Part shown: piece by piece, positions 1 to 11,806 of the stretch | Position numbering within the stretch: position 1 is the first letter of the stretch | Layout of the letters: each line of letters begins with the position of its first letter | Source of the DNA: Pinus tabuliformis | Taxonomy: Eukaryota > Streptophyta > Pinopsida > Pinales > Pinaceae | Reading direction: 5' to 3' | DNA: 64,000 nucleotides | Assembly (NCBI GenBank): GCA_031772625.1 | Contig: CM062814.1 | Span: forward strand, 363,045,750 to 363,109,749 | Made by a program: the position numbers and the translations under genes | Notes under the pieces: model-generated | The model's database searches: none | What the model was told of the DNA's origin: nothing | Seen by the model: the letters and a program-made list of their open reading frames with translations, nothing else

Positions 1-1213
1 CACCTCCCAGAATGGCTAAGAAAAAAGGTAGGACACTCAAATTGAAGGCTGCAAAATTTTGTGTCATGAATGGTGCACTTTATTGGAAAGATCTCGATGG
101 TGTCCTGCTGAATTATTTAGTAGAAGAAGAGGCAAAACAAGTTATGGAAGATTTTCACAAGGGAGATTGTAGAGGCCATCTTTTCTGTAAAATAACAGCC
201 AATAAAATCTTGAGAGTGGGGTATTATTGGCCAAGTCTATTTCCTAATGTGTACAAAACAGTGGCCAGCTATCATGAATGTTAAATTTTTTAAGGTAAGC
301 GGAAGTTGCAGCCTTTACCATTCAAGCCCATTGAAGTAAGCGCTCCATTTCAATAGTGGGGTTTGGATTTTATTGGTGAGATTCATCCTTCTTCTTTAGC
401 ACAGCATAAGTGGATCCTCACAGCGAAGGATTATTTCACCAAATGGATTAAGGAAATTCCTACAAGGCAGGCCACCGATTCGGTAATTATCTCGTTTCTT
501 GAAAACAACATTTTGTCTCGTTTTGGATGTCTAAATAAGTTGATCCTGACAATGCAACAACCTTTAAATTGAAAAGAATGATTGACTTTTGTCATAAGTA
601 TCAAATCACTTTGGGGAATCCGCCTACCTATTACCCACAAGGCAATGGCTTGGCAGAATCCTCAAACAAATCTCTTGTCAACATCATCAAAAAGCTGTTG
701 GAAACTAACAAGAAGAGTTGGCACAAAAAGTTGGTCAATGCACTTTGGGCAGACAGGGTAAGTCAAAATAAATCTATCGGCATGTCTCCTTTTGTGCTTG
801 TGTACGGTGTGGACACAGTCTTCCCGACCTCTTTGGCAGTGCCGGTGGTTAAACTGTTGCAAGAAGCTGGCAGCAAAGATGATAGTTTGCAACGGAGGAT
901 CAATCAAATGATACATTTGCAGCAAACTAGAGAGGAGGTATTTCAAAACACTTCCAAGTTGTAGGAAAGAATTAAGAGGATATATGACCGGAAAGCAAAG
1001 GAAGACAGGTTTTATATCGGAGACATAGTGCTGAAATGGGATGCAAGGAATCAAGATAAAGGTAAACACGGAAAATTTGAAAATCTTTAGAAAGGACCGT
1101 ACAAGATTGCTGCACATCGGGGCCAAAATGCTTTCCTTTTGCAAGAGTTGAATGGCAAAGACTATCCTGGCAGGCCGGTCAATGGTCGACTCCTCAAACG
1201 GTATTATGTGTGA
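1..1213 (+). pseudogene. Ty3/gypsy integrase fragment, C-terminal half of pol (relative of element B)
   Basis: Integrase joins retrotransposon cDNA to chromosomal DNA. The pieces appear in order: a zinc-binding region (12-284) with FHKGDCRGH, in which one Cys of the HHCC set is replaced (SYHEC); the catalytic core (363-572 then 569-964) with AKDYFTKW and YYPQGNGLAES; and a C-terminal domain (965-1213) ending LLKRYYV and TGA. The reading frame changes at about 545-570. Stops fall at 282-284, near 290 and 353, at 962-964 and at 1088-1090, so the copy is dead. It closely resembles the element B integrase at 19549-21995 (both have DFIGEIHPSS), but on the opposite strand. Upstream pol lies outside the window. 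Identification as gypsy integrase is secure. Confidence 0.9.
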
Positions 1214-1567
1214 ACTATTTTCTGTTGTCCTATTCATCATTGTACATACCAGTTTGTTTAAATTCCATTGCAAGTGTGTACTGTTTTCATTCTTTAGTTT
1301 GGGGCCTGAGGTGAAGGCTATAAAGCTGAGGTTTGATTTCAATTTTGGTTTGGTTTGTTAGAGTCAGGTCTTTCAGTCAATTTCAGTCTTGAAAATGACT
1401 CAATTTGAGTCAAGTTCAGTCATGAAATTGAGTCTTTAATTCAAGATTTTAGTTTTGTTTGTCGAAGTTATTGACTGCATAGCCCAATGGACGAAGGCAC
1501 TACCTACTTTCCCAGATATCTGTAGTTCTTGGCACCTCCAAGGAGCTACCATCCCCATTGGAGCCAA
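1214..1567 (+). other. 3' UTR and polypurine-tract area of the left element
   Basis: No ORF of note. The stretch joins the integrase stop to the LTR. Just before the LTR the bases CCATCCCCATTGGAGCCAA (1549-1567) match the equivalent site of element B read on its own strand (CCATCCCCAAGTGGAGCCAC), so this is the probable plus-strand priming site. An imperfect repeat of 'gagtcaa/gtcaatttcagtc' lies at about 1370-1430. Confidence 0.6.
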
Positions 1568-4500
1568 TGTTAGTGTCGGTATCTTCATCCCTCTGTCAGA
1601 GATCAAATCCTCTTGTTGCATTTCATATTAGGTGTCCCGCCCAGTCATTTTCATTCCATTAGGCACATAGATCATCTGACAGTAGTGGCTTTCCTACAGT
1701 TTCCATCATGTCATTTACCTGTTGGCTCATGTTTGTTCATTAAAAAGCATATATAGTCTTCTTTTTGTCTTAAAGATTACAAAGGTATTTTAGGGTTTCA
1801 TTGTCAATTAGGTCTAGGGTTTCATTAGGGTTTAGTCAAAAAATATTTCAAAGTGTCTAATAACAACCAGCATGCCATCAGGAGGTTCCAACATCAATAA
1901 ATTTCATCCTCAAGTGCTCACACATGTGTTTTTCCTCAAAACTCTGTTTTGAAGAAAGAACAGAGTATTTTTGCTTTTATTGTACAAAGATCATGAAATT
2001 TTGTTTTCTTCATTGTATATCACTCCATCTGCAACCCTGGTTTCTTTCCTTAGCCCCAGTAGCTCCAATCACCTTCAAAACAAACAAAGCACAGGTCATT
2101 TAGTTCATCACCAAGCTAAAAAGAAGTGAAAAAGTCCAAAAACAGAGTTTAAAAATAAAGTCATTTTCAAAACATTATGAAAGTGGGTTTTGCAAAATTA
2201 GAATTTAAAAGCTCCATGTATAAATCATGTCTCCAAATGTTTAAAGCTCATGTGCACTCCAAGATCAAAGAGAAAGCAAAGCAAAATTGTGTTGTGGTGA
2301 GCAAGTGAGAAAATTGGGTGAAAATCACTCCAGTCACTAAGCGCGGTGCACTGGGCAGGAGGTGCGATGCACATAACTGGTGTGGCGCATTGGGCCACAT
2401 TTCTTAGTGGAAAAAGACACGGGCGTGGCGCATACACTGGGCATGGCACATTGGGTTTGATGTGCAGCGCACACAACCAGCAAGCTCGAAAACTGCCAAA
2501 GCTTGTTCCAAAATCACCCAAAATGTGTGGATTGTCACTTGTCCAAGTAGGTTGACCCTTTTTCATTGCTCTTCATCCAAATTTGATGGTCGTTTGATGG
2601 TTTTTGTTGCATGGTGAATGTTTAAAGGAAAACAAACCCTATCTCTTCAAAATTTTCAAAGGAGATTGTTGCTAGGGTTTTGTGTTCACTGCTTTTCTAC
2701 CAAGTATCCCCTCACCTCATCACTCCCTTATTTCATATTTCCCTTGTTTTCCCTATTCCCCAAATTCACATACCCCTAAATTCACTAATACCCTATCCCA
2801 AGTTCCCTTTCCCAAAATCCCAAATGAAAATTCCCAAACCCTAGTCTCATACTTAAAACTTCTAAACTACACTCTAATTCCCAGTTCCCTTAACTAAACC
2901 CTATCCCAACAGTCCTCAAATCCCTCACTATTTTTCTCTCCCATTACAATCCCTTGTATCACTCTTCCCTTGGTGGCAAAAGTCAAAACACACCATCGAG
3001 ACAGTTCAACACATCACAGCTCACCTATTTCTCATCAAGGCAGCTCCAAGACAGTTTATCCACCAGTAGACATGGCATCTAATCCTTCATATGATTATGA
3101 AGAGGAGACCCACAGTGACTCACCTACAGAGGGAAGTGCACCCAGGAGGCCTCATAGAGGTGGCAAACATATTAGAGAATAACCAACCACTCTTGCTGAG
3201 TTACAGGCCTACCCACTTGCCATCTCTTATTTCCAACACCAGTCCTGCTATGAATTTTGTGAGAAGGTTGCTAACATTCAGTTTCATCATGAGTTGGCTT
3301 GTTTGTTTGTACTGCGTTTACATGGTGATCAAGCCACTCTAGCTGGTGTCACTTTCACATGAACACCATAATCCATTTCACTAGCAACTAGTATTCCCAA
3401 CATTGGAGGGCAATGGATCAAATGGCACAAAATTAACTGGCAGCATTATGAACCGTACATCAAGCCTGGCTTTTTAAGACAGCTCAAGAGAGTGTTTCCA
3501 TTTCGGTACGTGAAAGATGAATATGCTCCTTTAATGAAATTGATCTTAAAGTATTTCAGCCGTGAGGGCCGGTTCTCCCGTTTATATGCTTATGATATCA
3601 GGCTGCTGATGCATTTTACCCAGGTACGGATGATGAACATACCTTACTTCATGTTCCGAAACAATGAGGAGATGACCACCCTAGTGTAGCATAAGACTCC
3701 ACAGTAGTAGGTCAGCAGTATTTACCATTTTTCTCTCATTAAAATTGTGGTCATTCATCAGCTTGGCTTACAGGGCATCACTTGGGAGGACTTTATCTCT
3801 CATGAGTTTTTCAAAGGTCAACAGGGACCTTTAGAGGCTTTGCATGAGACAAGTGGACCTTCTTATCAACATGAGGGCCATCAGACACAGACCGCTAGCA
3901 TGCTGGTGTTCATCACCTATCAGAAAGGCACTAGACGATTGTTTGCAGCAGCCAAGCGAGTGTTATCTCCACTCGGGGTGGAAGGGGCCTCGCTTCCGTC
4001 ATTAGCACAACATGTTCAGGACCAAGGCAAGAGGCCACTGTAGAAGGAAGGATCATTAGGTGAGCGGGAGACTGATTTCATTCTCATTGAGGGTGATGAT
4101 ACTGCTATGGGCCTGCAAAGCACAAATCTTAGAGAAATCATTCAGGAGCAGTAAGTGGAAATTTATGCCTTATCTATAAACTCAAATAGAGCCCAATGGA
4201 AATACAGTACCTGGAGCAAGGGAATAAGCAGCTTCATGACTAGCAAGTGATTATGGAGTTGCAAAACATTCGGGAGAATCGCCAAGCTGCCCAAAGGAGG
4301 AGGGTGGAGTTAACTTCACTTGAGCGGGATATTAATGCCGATAGGGAGTCATGGCTTAAAAGAGCCAATATCCACTTGGAGAGGAAGCTAGAAAAGGCCA
4401 ACAAGGAGAAAAACTTGTTGAGACACATGGCTGTTCATTACATGGCGAGGAACAAATTTTGCAAGGCAAGAATCAAAAGTTTGAAAGCAAAATTGAAGAA

Positions 4501-6063
4501 GGCATCAAAGAGGCAATAGGAGCATGATCAACTTCAGATATTGGCTGAGGCTTCCTTGGCCCAACATAGCAATTGATAGAGAACACTCATCCCAAATTTC
4601 AAAAAATTTGGAGCAATTTTTGCATTTTGGAACTTTTTTAGCACTAAAACAGGATTTTCTACCCTATGCGTCGCGCCATGTGGCGCTCGATTTTGATAGG
4701 AGCCTCCAAATCACAAAAACTCACCATTTCTAGATTTGGCATGAAAAATTATGCTTGCCTACCTATGGCTAAGAAATTTGGGCAGGTTTTAAGCCCTCAA
4801 AAAGGTTAAAAACACTCAAAACATGACCTCACTGCCCCTATTTTTACACACAGGAAGCAGTGTTGGGATAGTCGACGTTTGGAGGGGAAAATTGAGGTAA
4901 AATTGAAAAATTCCACTTGGGTTGGAACGTAGAAAGGAAGACCTTTCCAAAAAGCACACCTGGAGCTCATTTGGACACCAGGAAAGCCTACAAAAGTGGG
5001 TCCAAACAGGCGCGATGCATAGAGAATCAGGCGCGGCGCATAGAGGAAAAATTGCAAGTTTGACCAAGTTTTGCTCTGTTTTTCACCCAGCTTTGGCTAG
5101 TTTGACTTTTTCACTTTCCTAATGGCAAACTTGTGATGCAATTTGATGAAAATTGATGGATCATGATGTAAATATGTTAAATTTTCACTTGTAGAGGTAG
5201 ATTCATCAGTTTAAAGGTTGTTTGAAACTGAATGAATCAGTTACCTTGTTTCTAGAGGCATGCTATTATGTTGCCTAATTTCTAGTTCTCAGTTTAGAAT
5301 TAGTTGGATCAGATCCTAGACATGTTTTCTTGACCCCTAGAGGCAAGGATGAGCTATGTTTGTCTATATTATGTTGTTTTTTAGTCATTAGCATGGTTGG
5401 ACTCTTGAGAAAGCCTTGAGCTTCATTGTACATTCATTTTAGCATTTTGGCTAAGGAATTGAGACCAGGGTTTGCAACACTCTTTGGAATTCATGTGGCA
5501 ATTTATCTTCGTACAATGCTTTTCTTTGTAATTGTGAATTTTCTTATATGTCATGTATGCCATTCTCTATCTTGTTTCTTCTTAAATAAACAAACAAGAG
5601 TGTAAGTAGAATCCATTGAAATTGCAGTGCTCTACTTGAAGTTTGCTTTAGTTTCTTGATGTTTTCAGCTATTTGGGGAGGATTCATGATTACTCTTGCC
5701 CTCTTCAACACCTCACCTATCTATTCCTTCCATCTTATTCATTTTAAGTGCCAAAAACAATTGCCTACCTTGCCCCATTGAGATCTCTACAGAACTGAGC
5801 CTCAATCCCCGCACCCAAAATTTGCCTTTCCATCTGAGCCAACAAAATCATCATTTTATTCAACCAAACTCTCTTGCACATATACCTAGCCTAAGATCAG
5901 TATTTCTATCAGTCATCTCAAGCCCTCATCGATCATAATTTGCTGAGATTGACCTAGAGAGAGCCCTCTCCTGACCTGGTAGGGCTAGCTACCAGGCTGA
6001 GTGTGGTTTGATGTTGGCCCTGGATCCTACCTTTTCAGCCTAAGGTAAATCTAGGCACTAACA
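1568..6063 (+). repeat. LTR of left Tat-like element, about 4.5 kb
   Basis: It begins TGTTAGTGTC directly after the priming site and ends CACTAACA three bases before a primer-binding site. The end (5950-6000, CTAGAGAGAGCCCTCTC then CTGGTAGGGCTAG) matches the end of the element B LTR read on the minus strand (around 50640-50670). A TATA-like TATATA lies at 1750-1755. The LTR holds a broken ORF (2970-4519). Between about 4520 and 5930 I see only non-coding, partly pyrimidine-rich sequence and short GC-rich TGCGC dyads. It is flanked by integrase on the left and PBS/leader on the right, so it is a junction of two element ends rather than a complete element. Only one copy is in the window, so the edges rest on homology. 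Confidence 0.72.
2970..4519 (+). pseudogene. LTR-internal ORF remnant: retroelement-associated globular plus coiled-coil protein
   Basis: The pieces read in order: a Ser/His-rich start (ATG 2970, alternative ATG 3072, MASNPSYDYEEE), a segment HELACLFVLRLHGDQ (about 3290), a conserved-looking block FRYVKDEYAPLMKLILKYFS to MMNIPYFMFRN (3499-3660), a block HQLGLQGITWEDFISHEFF (3758-3815), and a Lys/Arg/Glu-rich coiled coil (4247-4519). Stops at 3180-3182, about 3358 and 3687-3689, and frame changes, break it. The layout (N-terminal globular domain, C-terminal coiled coil, inside an LTR, element sense) parallels the element B LTR ORF, although direct similarity is not obvious by eye. It resembles plant ORFs often filed as 'putative plant transposon protein', with no known biochemical role. 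No catalytic motif seen. Confidence 0.55.
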
Positions 6064-6066
6064 TAG

Positions 6067-6084
6067 TGGCAACCATACTGGGGA
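6067..6084 (+). other. Primer-binding site (tRNA-Arg-like) of the left element
   Basis: TGGCAACCATACTGGGGA lies three bases after the LTR end. The 3' end of plant tRNA-Arg(ACG) predicts TGGCGACTCCGCTGGGGA, so the outer bases match and the middle has drifted. The position and the match to the PBS of elements A and B support the call. Confidence 0.65.
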
Positions 6085-6215
6085 ATAAATTGTTGGTTTG
6101 TTAGTGTTCTTCATTTTATAAACTATAGATGGAGCCTGAAGATTAGCCAGGTAGCCTTCGAAACACTTTTGCTTTGCATTAGCACAAGTAGATAAGCGCT
6201 ACTTCCGTCAATCTC
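6085..6215 (+). other. Leader remnant of a Tat-like element
   Basis: Sequence at about 6125-6180 (GATGGAGCCTGAAG then AGCCAGGTAGCCTT) matches the element B leader read on the minus strand around 50460-50500. It breaks off at about 6215, where element-A-like sequence begins. Confidence 0.6.
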
Positions 6216-6219
6216 TGGT

Positions 6220-7988
6220 CTAGTCTTATAAACGAAGTATCTAACTTGTAGATCACCCCATTAAATCTCGTTGTTTCATTCCATCACCACCATCTCTTTG
6301 GCCGATCATATGCTCTCACTTGGTTGTTTTTCGTTTCTTGAGGAATTGCATGAATGAGTGGTTTTTCTAGCTAGCCTCTTGACCTCTTAGCTTTTGAACA
6401 GTTCCACCATAACCAAAACTAGTCGCTACCCTTTATACCACTCGTTCCTCGAGGACGAGTCACCTTTAATCTCTTTTTTGACTTGTAAAAAATGAAAAGA
6501 TTGCTGATTATTTTTCCCTTTTAGACTTGTTAAAGAAAATAAAAGTAGGGAGTCATATCTGAACTCTTTTATGACTCTCAAAATATGAAAATATGGTATC
6601 CCTTATCGTTTTGAACTTGTTAAAGGATGCAAAGCATTGTTTACCTAGTATACATTTACCCATTTTTCGGGCTAGGATAAACTATTTATGAAAAAGGTAT
6701 TGCTTGACTGAAATGGTCAAGCAGTTCTCTCAAGTATTGTTTTCTACCTTTACGGGCTCGATAGACACAAATGTACGAAAAGGGACCATGCAGAGATTTC
6801 TTTTCTGTGTCTTTTTCAAACTCTCTAAACATGAAAAAGATATAGAGTTGCACATTTTTCAGACTCGTTAAAACATTAAACGACATCAGATTCGTCACCC
6901 TGACAAACGTGAGCTTCTCCTTCCTAGGGCTCATTAATCTTACTAGGTTGGATTCATCTGAAGGATGGACTTATATTACAACCATATAATATCCCCGTCA
7001 ACCTTGTGTAAAAATAACTGGGGTACTCACCAAAAATAGTGAGGGAAAATTGGAAGTATTTTCTCAGTTGTATTCACTTGAGGCAGCCTTTCGCTCTTAA
7101 ATATTGACACTCTCACTCATGTGTTCCCATTTCACATTATCCATATGTTCAAGATAAATTTTCCTACCTATACATTGTCTGATCATCTTGGATTACACTC
7201 ATTCATTGAGTTCCTGTTTCGGGTCGATAATGAAGGATTCATTATGACATTCCTTCGGCAAATCGCTTCCTGTCAACTTTTGCTCATTATCAAGGAAGTT
7301 GATCTAGAAACTCATTTCCAGTACCTTAAATCTTGCATGCCTCATTGGCAAGTTCTTTGGACTCGATGGTGGGTTCTCATCATTGGCCTTCAATCGAATG
7401 ATTTCACAGGTTTTTGACTTGAGTTCCTTATTCAAACTCCGTGAATTGTGATGTTGGTACCTTGAGAGCCATTTTCATTATTGGTGGCTTCTCTCGCACC
7501 TGTTAATGGTTCACATCATTTATCAGTAATCAAGTGACTTTCTAACATGTTCAACTTCAACACATTTATTCACATGTTAGAATTTTTACTTTGATCGGGT
7601 CCTATTGGAGCGCAAGACCCTGCGCTTAGATTACAAAAGTCCAGGTTGCAAGGAGTAATGACTCATTCATGATTATATACATGATTCTTTAGACGAATGG
7701 CTATGCAAATATCGTGGATCTATTTCATATGATCCCTCCAGTCTGATGGCTACATCCATGTAGAGGATCCATGCACATGATCTTTTTCTTGATGGATAGC
7801 TGTGCCTATACCATGGATTCATGTATTTTTATATGCCTCTCATGTTTATCAAGCATGACTATCATATTTCAGATATGTACATATATGCTTATGTACAAGC
7901 TTTTTGAAGATGGACTCTAGTTCCCCGCATCTACTTGTAAAGCATTTAACCCCACACTCTAATTCGGTCTTCACGCTTTAGGGGCATT
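6220..7988 (+). repeat. Diverged element-A-type 3' UTR with hairpin array
   Basis: This stretch aligns in the same order with 36060-37854 of element A. Shared landmarks are TTGGCCGAT, CACTCGTTCCTC...GACGAGT (6440-6461), the repeated 'GACTCGTTAAAA' loops, CTTGCATGCCTCA (about 7332), and a tail with GCTTTAGGGGCATT before an LTR start. Perfect or near-perfect hairpins occur at 6441-6461 and 6810-6840. No coding capacity is evident. It marks a second, older family-A insertion of which only this part and an LTR start remain. Confidence 0.6.
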
Positions 7989-9100
7989 TGTTACACAACA
8001 TTTTGTCACTGTCCCTATACTCCCCATTCCACAATCCCGAAGGACCTCTACAGTGACCCTCATGTGTTTTCCCATCATGACGAAACTCCCATTATGTTCC
8101 TCCTCATGAGCAAAATGATTCCCTTTTGCATCATTTCCAAAGAATCTCCATTTTTCCCTAGTTTACAAGACCGACGCTAATGATGAGTTCATCCCCTATG
8201 CCGATTTATAGAGTTTAACACTAGGACTAGCGTCGATCAGTGCTACTAAGCCTTGTCTCAGTCAGGCCGATCCTCTTTTGGCAAGTTTTTTAAATATGGA
8301 GTCAAAGCTTCCAGGTCTAGTAGCTTCGTAACCGAAGTCCAGTAAATGGTTGAGCTGGATGGAGCCGAGGAAGTCAGTTCGGGTTACTTTCCCCTATTGG
8401 GATGGGACAAAACCAAGAGATAAGGCCTCTCCCATGATAAGAGGAACCATATCCCCTCCATCAAAGCTACATAAGCCCCTCCATTCCCACATTAAACTAG
8501 TTTTTTTTTATGTAGTTTTTCAGTCTTAGTATTTTCGGTGCTTGAATAATGAGCAAGATATTATAGCTTGTAGCTCTCTAGTTTATGTTTGAGGGAGAAT
8601 AGTGTCTTTGGTTTGGTTTGAAACTAAAGGGAAGAATCCTTAAAACTTCCATTGTTGGGGCTATCCATGAGATGCTAGAAGAAGTGTGGCAACCTGGTAC
8701 GTCGAAGGCGACCAGCAACGTCAAGGCATTGGTTGTAATCTCTTTCTGAACTTATATGGATACAACTATTGATTGATTTCCTACATTAAAGTGTTATATT
8801 ACATTTGATGGCTTAATGTTCCTTGACCTTTTAATTAGGTTGAATGCAATTTTTATGTTATCACGTTTGTTGTTGTTGTTTGTTTGCCTATTTCAGGTAT
8901 TCAAAGGAAGGAAACAAAAAGTAGCTAGAGTAAGGAAGCAGGATCATCACAAAGTGAAATAGCTTGATAAGAGGTAGGCCCTCTTATTTGATTCTAGATT
9001 AAGGAAGTTTTCCATAGATTGTTTGTTTGTGGCTAGACCCGCTCTCTCAGGCTAGAGGAATTGTTTGTGTCTGCACTGAGAATTTACCTGCACCACAATC
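7989..9100 (+). repeat. Element-A-like LTR remnant
   Basis: TGTTACACAACATTTTG follows a GGGGC purine tract exactly where element A shows its LTR start (TGTTATAGACATTTTTG after AGGGGGCAAC). Length to a plausible ...CACCACA end near 9099 is about 1.1 kb, close to the 1.04 kb LTR of A. A splice-acceptor-like TATTTCAG (8889-8896) sits where A has TCTTGCAG. The right edge is uncertain and no clear PBS follows. Confidence 0.45.
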
Positions 9101-9554
9101 CTTAAATCTAGGGAGGCTCAGCTCCCAAAATCAAAATGAACTGGCTCTTTAAATGTCACTAGCTTGGCTACCTTTTGATCTTCATGACTTGGGTTCTTGT
9201 AACTTTGAGCTAGTGTGATTTGATGGAGGAATATTTGAATGATTGAGGAGTAAGTGAGGAGGATCTATCTCCTACAATCTCTCCTCCTTGTCTCATTCGA
9301 TTTTCTTCCCTTAATTACCAAAACTTTCCATGACTTGCTCTCAAAAGCCTGCAATCAATGTACATTTCTCTACCAGGAATAATATCTCACTTCTACTCAT
9401 CTCATTAAGAAAAATATAATCAAAATATGTAAGAAATTATGAGAAGAGTTGATTTAAAAAAGATAGGAGGTGTATTAAGGTCCATATAGTTACCCAATGA
9501 TGAGGCTCATCATCACCCCATATTGAAAGTGTTGCTCATCCTCTAAGCAACTCA
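9101..9554. other. Unassigned stretch
   Basis: AT-rich, without a convincing ORF or a repeat that I can match elsewhere in the window. It may be degraded retroelement leader. Confidence 0.3.
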
Positions 9555-10600
9555 ATCTATATCCATATCTTTCATTGCTCTAGTGGCCTCCCTCACATCC
9601 CATGCTTCTGCTGTAGTTTCCTCTTCATGTGCATAGAATCCTGCCTTCCCCTATATCTCCTCCCACTGCTTTCTTTCTTCCTCTTCCTTCCTTCGTTCCA
9701 ACATTACTAAGAGCAGTGGTGCACTGGGTCTCAAGCCAATCCAATTTACTTTGAGTCTTTGGTGATCTTGCTCGTACATGGGTGTTTTTTTTAGTTCCTC
9801 TCTCAATCTTTGAGAAGAATAGTACTCTCTCATTTTCAAGTTGTAGGGAAAAGTGTTCCATCTCCTTTGGAAAGCTTGCATTTTGTCATCCCCTAACAAC
9901 CTGAATGTGTCCTCAAAGTGTGTGATTGCTTTCTCTTGGGTAGCAAGGTACCGAGGTGAAATTTTAAGGTCATTTGCAATCATATTGTGGGTGCTCATGA
10001 CAGCCATTGGATTTGATTGCTAAACTCTTATCATGAGGGGTTTTGTCTCTTCTCTGGCCATTACTTTTTTCATTTATGTAGCTCTAGCCTCCTCATGATT
10101 CAACCACGATGCCAAAGCCATCAATTGCAAGTCCCCTAGTTTTGAATTAGGGTCCCACACATTCAGATCTATCAAGGCCAAGTTATGTAGGTAAAACTCA
10201 TACATTTTAGCTCTATCCTCCAAGGTGATTTGATCACAGAAATCAATGAATTGTCTATAATATTGGAAGGGAATAGTGCTTCTCTGTGCTTCAGTTTTGA
10301 TTTTGAATCATAGCCACTATTCCTTAAGATTCAATGCATAGGACATTGTTGCATCTTGCATTGGACTTCCTCTAAGGATAGACTCGCCATGGATGCCAAT
10401 TGACTTTCTCTTTCTTGTAGTTTCCCCTTAACCATGCATTCTCTGCTTCTAATTGAGCTTTCATCATTGCCTCTTTATCCCTTAGGCTTCTTAGTTCTCT
10501 ACCCATCTCCTCTACTTTCTCCTCCATGTGGCCTATAGCCTCCACTCATTTAGATTTTGTGATTTGCATCCACCTATGTGTTCTTGCCCTTTCTTTCTCA
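9555..10600 (-). pseudogene. Decayed retroelement-associated coiled-coil ORF
   Basis: Reading leftwards there is a charged stretch with EKERARTHRW (about 10590), then an ORF-like segment with SKLGDLQLMALASWLNHEE (about 10140-10090), then a continuous piece at 10007-9651 starting MAVMSTHNMIANDLKISPRY and containing a Glu/Arg-rich tail (LERRKEEEERKQWEEI). Stops and frame changes separate the parts. The globular-plus-charged make-up is like the LTR ORFs elsewhere here, but I cannot show homology. No catalytic motif; function unknown. Confidence 0.4.
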
Positions 10601-11126
10601 AGCTCAAAGAATTAGTCGTTTTAGTTTAGAGATAAAATATATGACTAGATATTAAGTGACCAAACTAAAAGTGACTAACTAAAATGACTAATTTAGTCCC
10701 AGACTAAAATATATGACCAGATAATAAGTGACAAAATTAATAATGATTAACGTAAACAACACACATTCAAATAGTGTAAACAACACATATGCAAACCTTT
10801 ACACCTGTAGAGCCTCCATGGGTGTGTGTGAGCGAATGTGTTTGATATCTTATAGTTTCTTTTCATTCATCACCAAAGAGGCTTAGGCTATGAGTGGATT
10901 TCCTAGCAACCCTTATAATTTGTTGCTTTCAGTTTTTGGGAAATCTCAAGTTAAAGTCCAACTAGTGCTAATAGAAGTTCTCAAAGGTGTTTGCTAGGGT
11001 TTTTAAACAATGTCACTAGATCCCAATGCAACATAGGTGCCTTCGATTTGTTGAAAAGTAAAATACCCCACGTGGCACCAAATGGGTGATTGATGACTAC
11101 TAGTTAGAGGGCTTAAACCAAATTAA
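10601..11126. repeat. Non-coding stretch with two short imperfect direct repeats
   Basis: TAAAATATATGAC begins two similar blocks at 10633 and 10705 (72 bp apart), each followed by AGATA-TAAGTGAC. GTAAACAACACA occurs at 10752 and 10776. The rest (10801-11126) shows no ORF. I see no CRISPR-like regularity. Confidence 0.45.
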
Positions 11127-11806
11127 TAGTTGTTGGGCACGTGATCCCCCAAGGGCATTTTTGGGGCTTAAAGCCCATATTTTGGTCCAATTTTTATAAT
11201 CCAAATATAAAGACTCCGCATTTTGTGGTCACGGAGTGCGTAGATGTTAAAGAGTCATAGGGTTGTCTACCCTTATTTTGATAAAGTAATTTTGTTTGTA
11301 AAATATCTACCCATGGTCCGCAGATGATGGGATTGTATAAATAGAGCGAAGCTCTAAGTAGTTAACAAACACAAAGAAATCAACGATAAAATATGTATGA
11401 GAGATAGCTCTAAAGTAGAAGTCTAAGTTTTGGGTCGTAGCATAGGTAGAGGATCTGCAGTTGAGTGCACAGGGTGGGTCCAGCCTGTAATCATCTGGAA
11501 TTATCAATAAAGAGAAGTATTCTATAATTTTTGTGTCTCTGTTTCCTGTTTATGCATCTGTTATATTGGGTATGAATTTCACTTCTAATGCTTATATGAT
11601 GCGCGAATGTGTATAACTATATTGGTTAAGTGAACGCAAGTAAGAACATCTATTTATGTGAAGCTAACTAAGATTTGTTAATAAGATAAGTAAGATACTT
11701 AGCTTAGTTTGGGAGATATCATAGTTTGCTAACCTAGTAGCGTGAAAGCATCTCAGCCCTTGGTTGGGGTTGCACAAAAGACGATTGTAGCATTTCATGA
11801 AGGTAC
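11127..11806 (+). repeat. LTR-like promoter/polyA region (flank of element B)
   Basis: TGTTGGGCACGTGATC at 11127 looks like an LTR start and includes a G-box-type CACGTG. A TATA box, TATAAATAG (11336-11344), is followed by an AATAAA signal at about 11505, the spacing of an LTR U3-R. No second copy is present and the right end is cut by element B at 11806, so this stays tentative. On the far side of B the flank continues at 57917. Confidence 0.35.
11802..11806. other. Target-site duplication of element B, left copy
   Basis: GGTAC directly precedes the LTR terminus TGTTATCACT. The sequence after the other terminus (57912-57916) is AGTAC: four of five bases match, as expected for an older 5 bp duplication. 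Confidence 0.65.

Noticed and set aside
662-1342. 226-codon minus-strand ORF
   Set aside because: It is antisense to the integrase fragment and has no domain of its own.
1750-1755. Host promoter near the left edge
   Set aside because: The TATA-like run lies inside an LTR, and no host gene follows.
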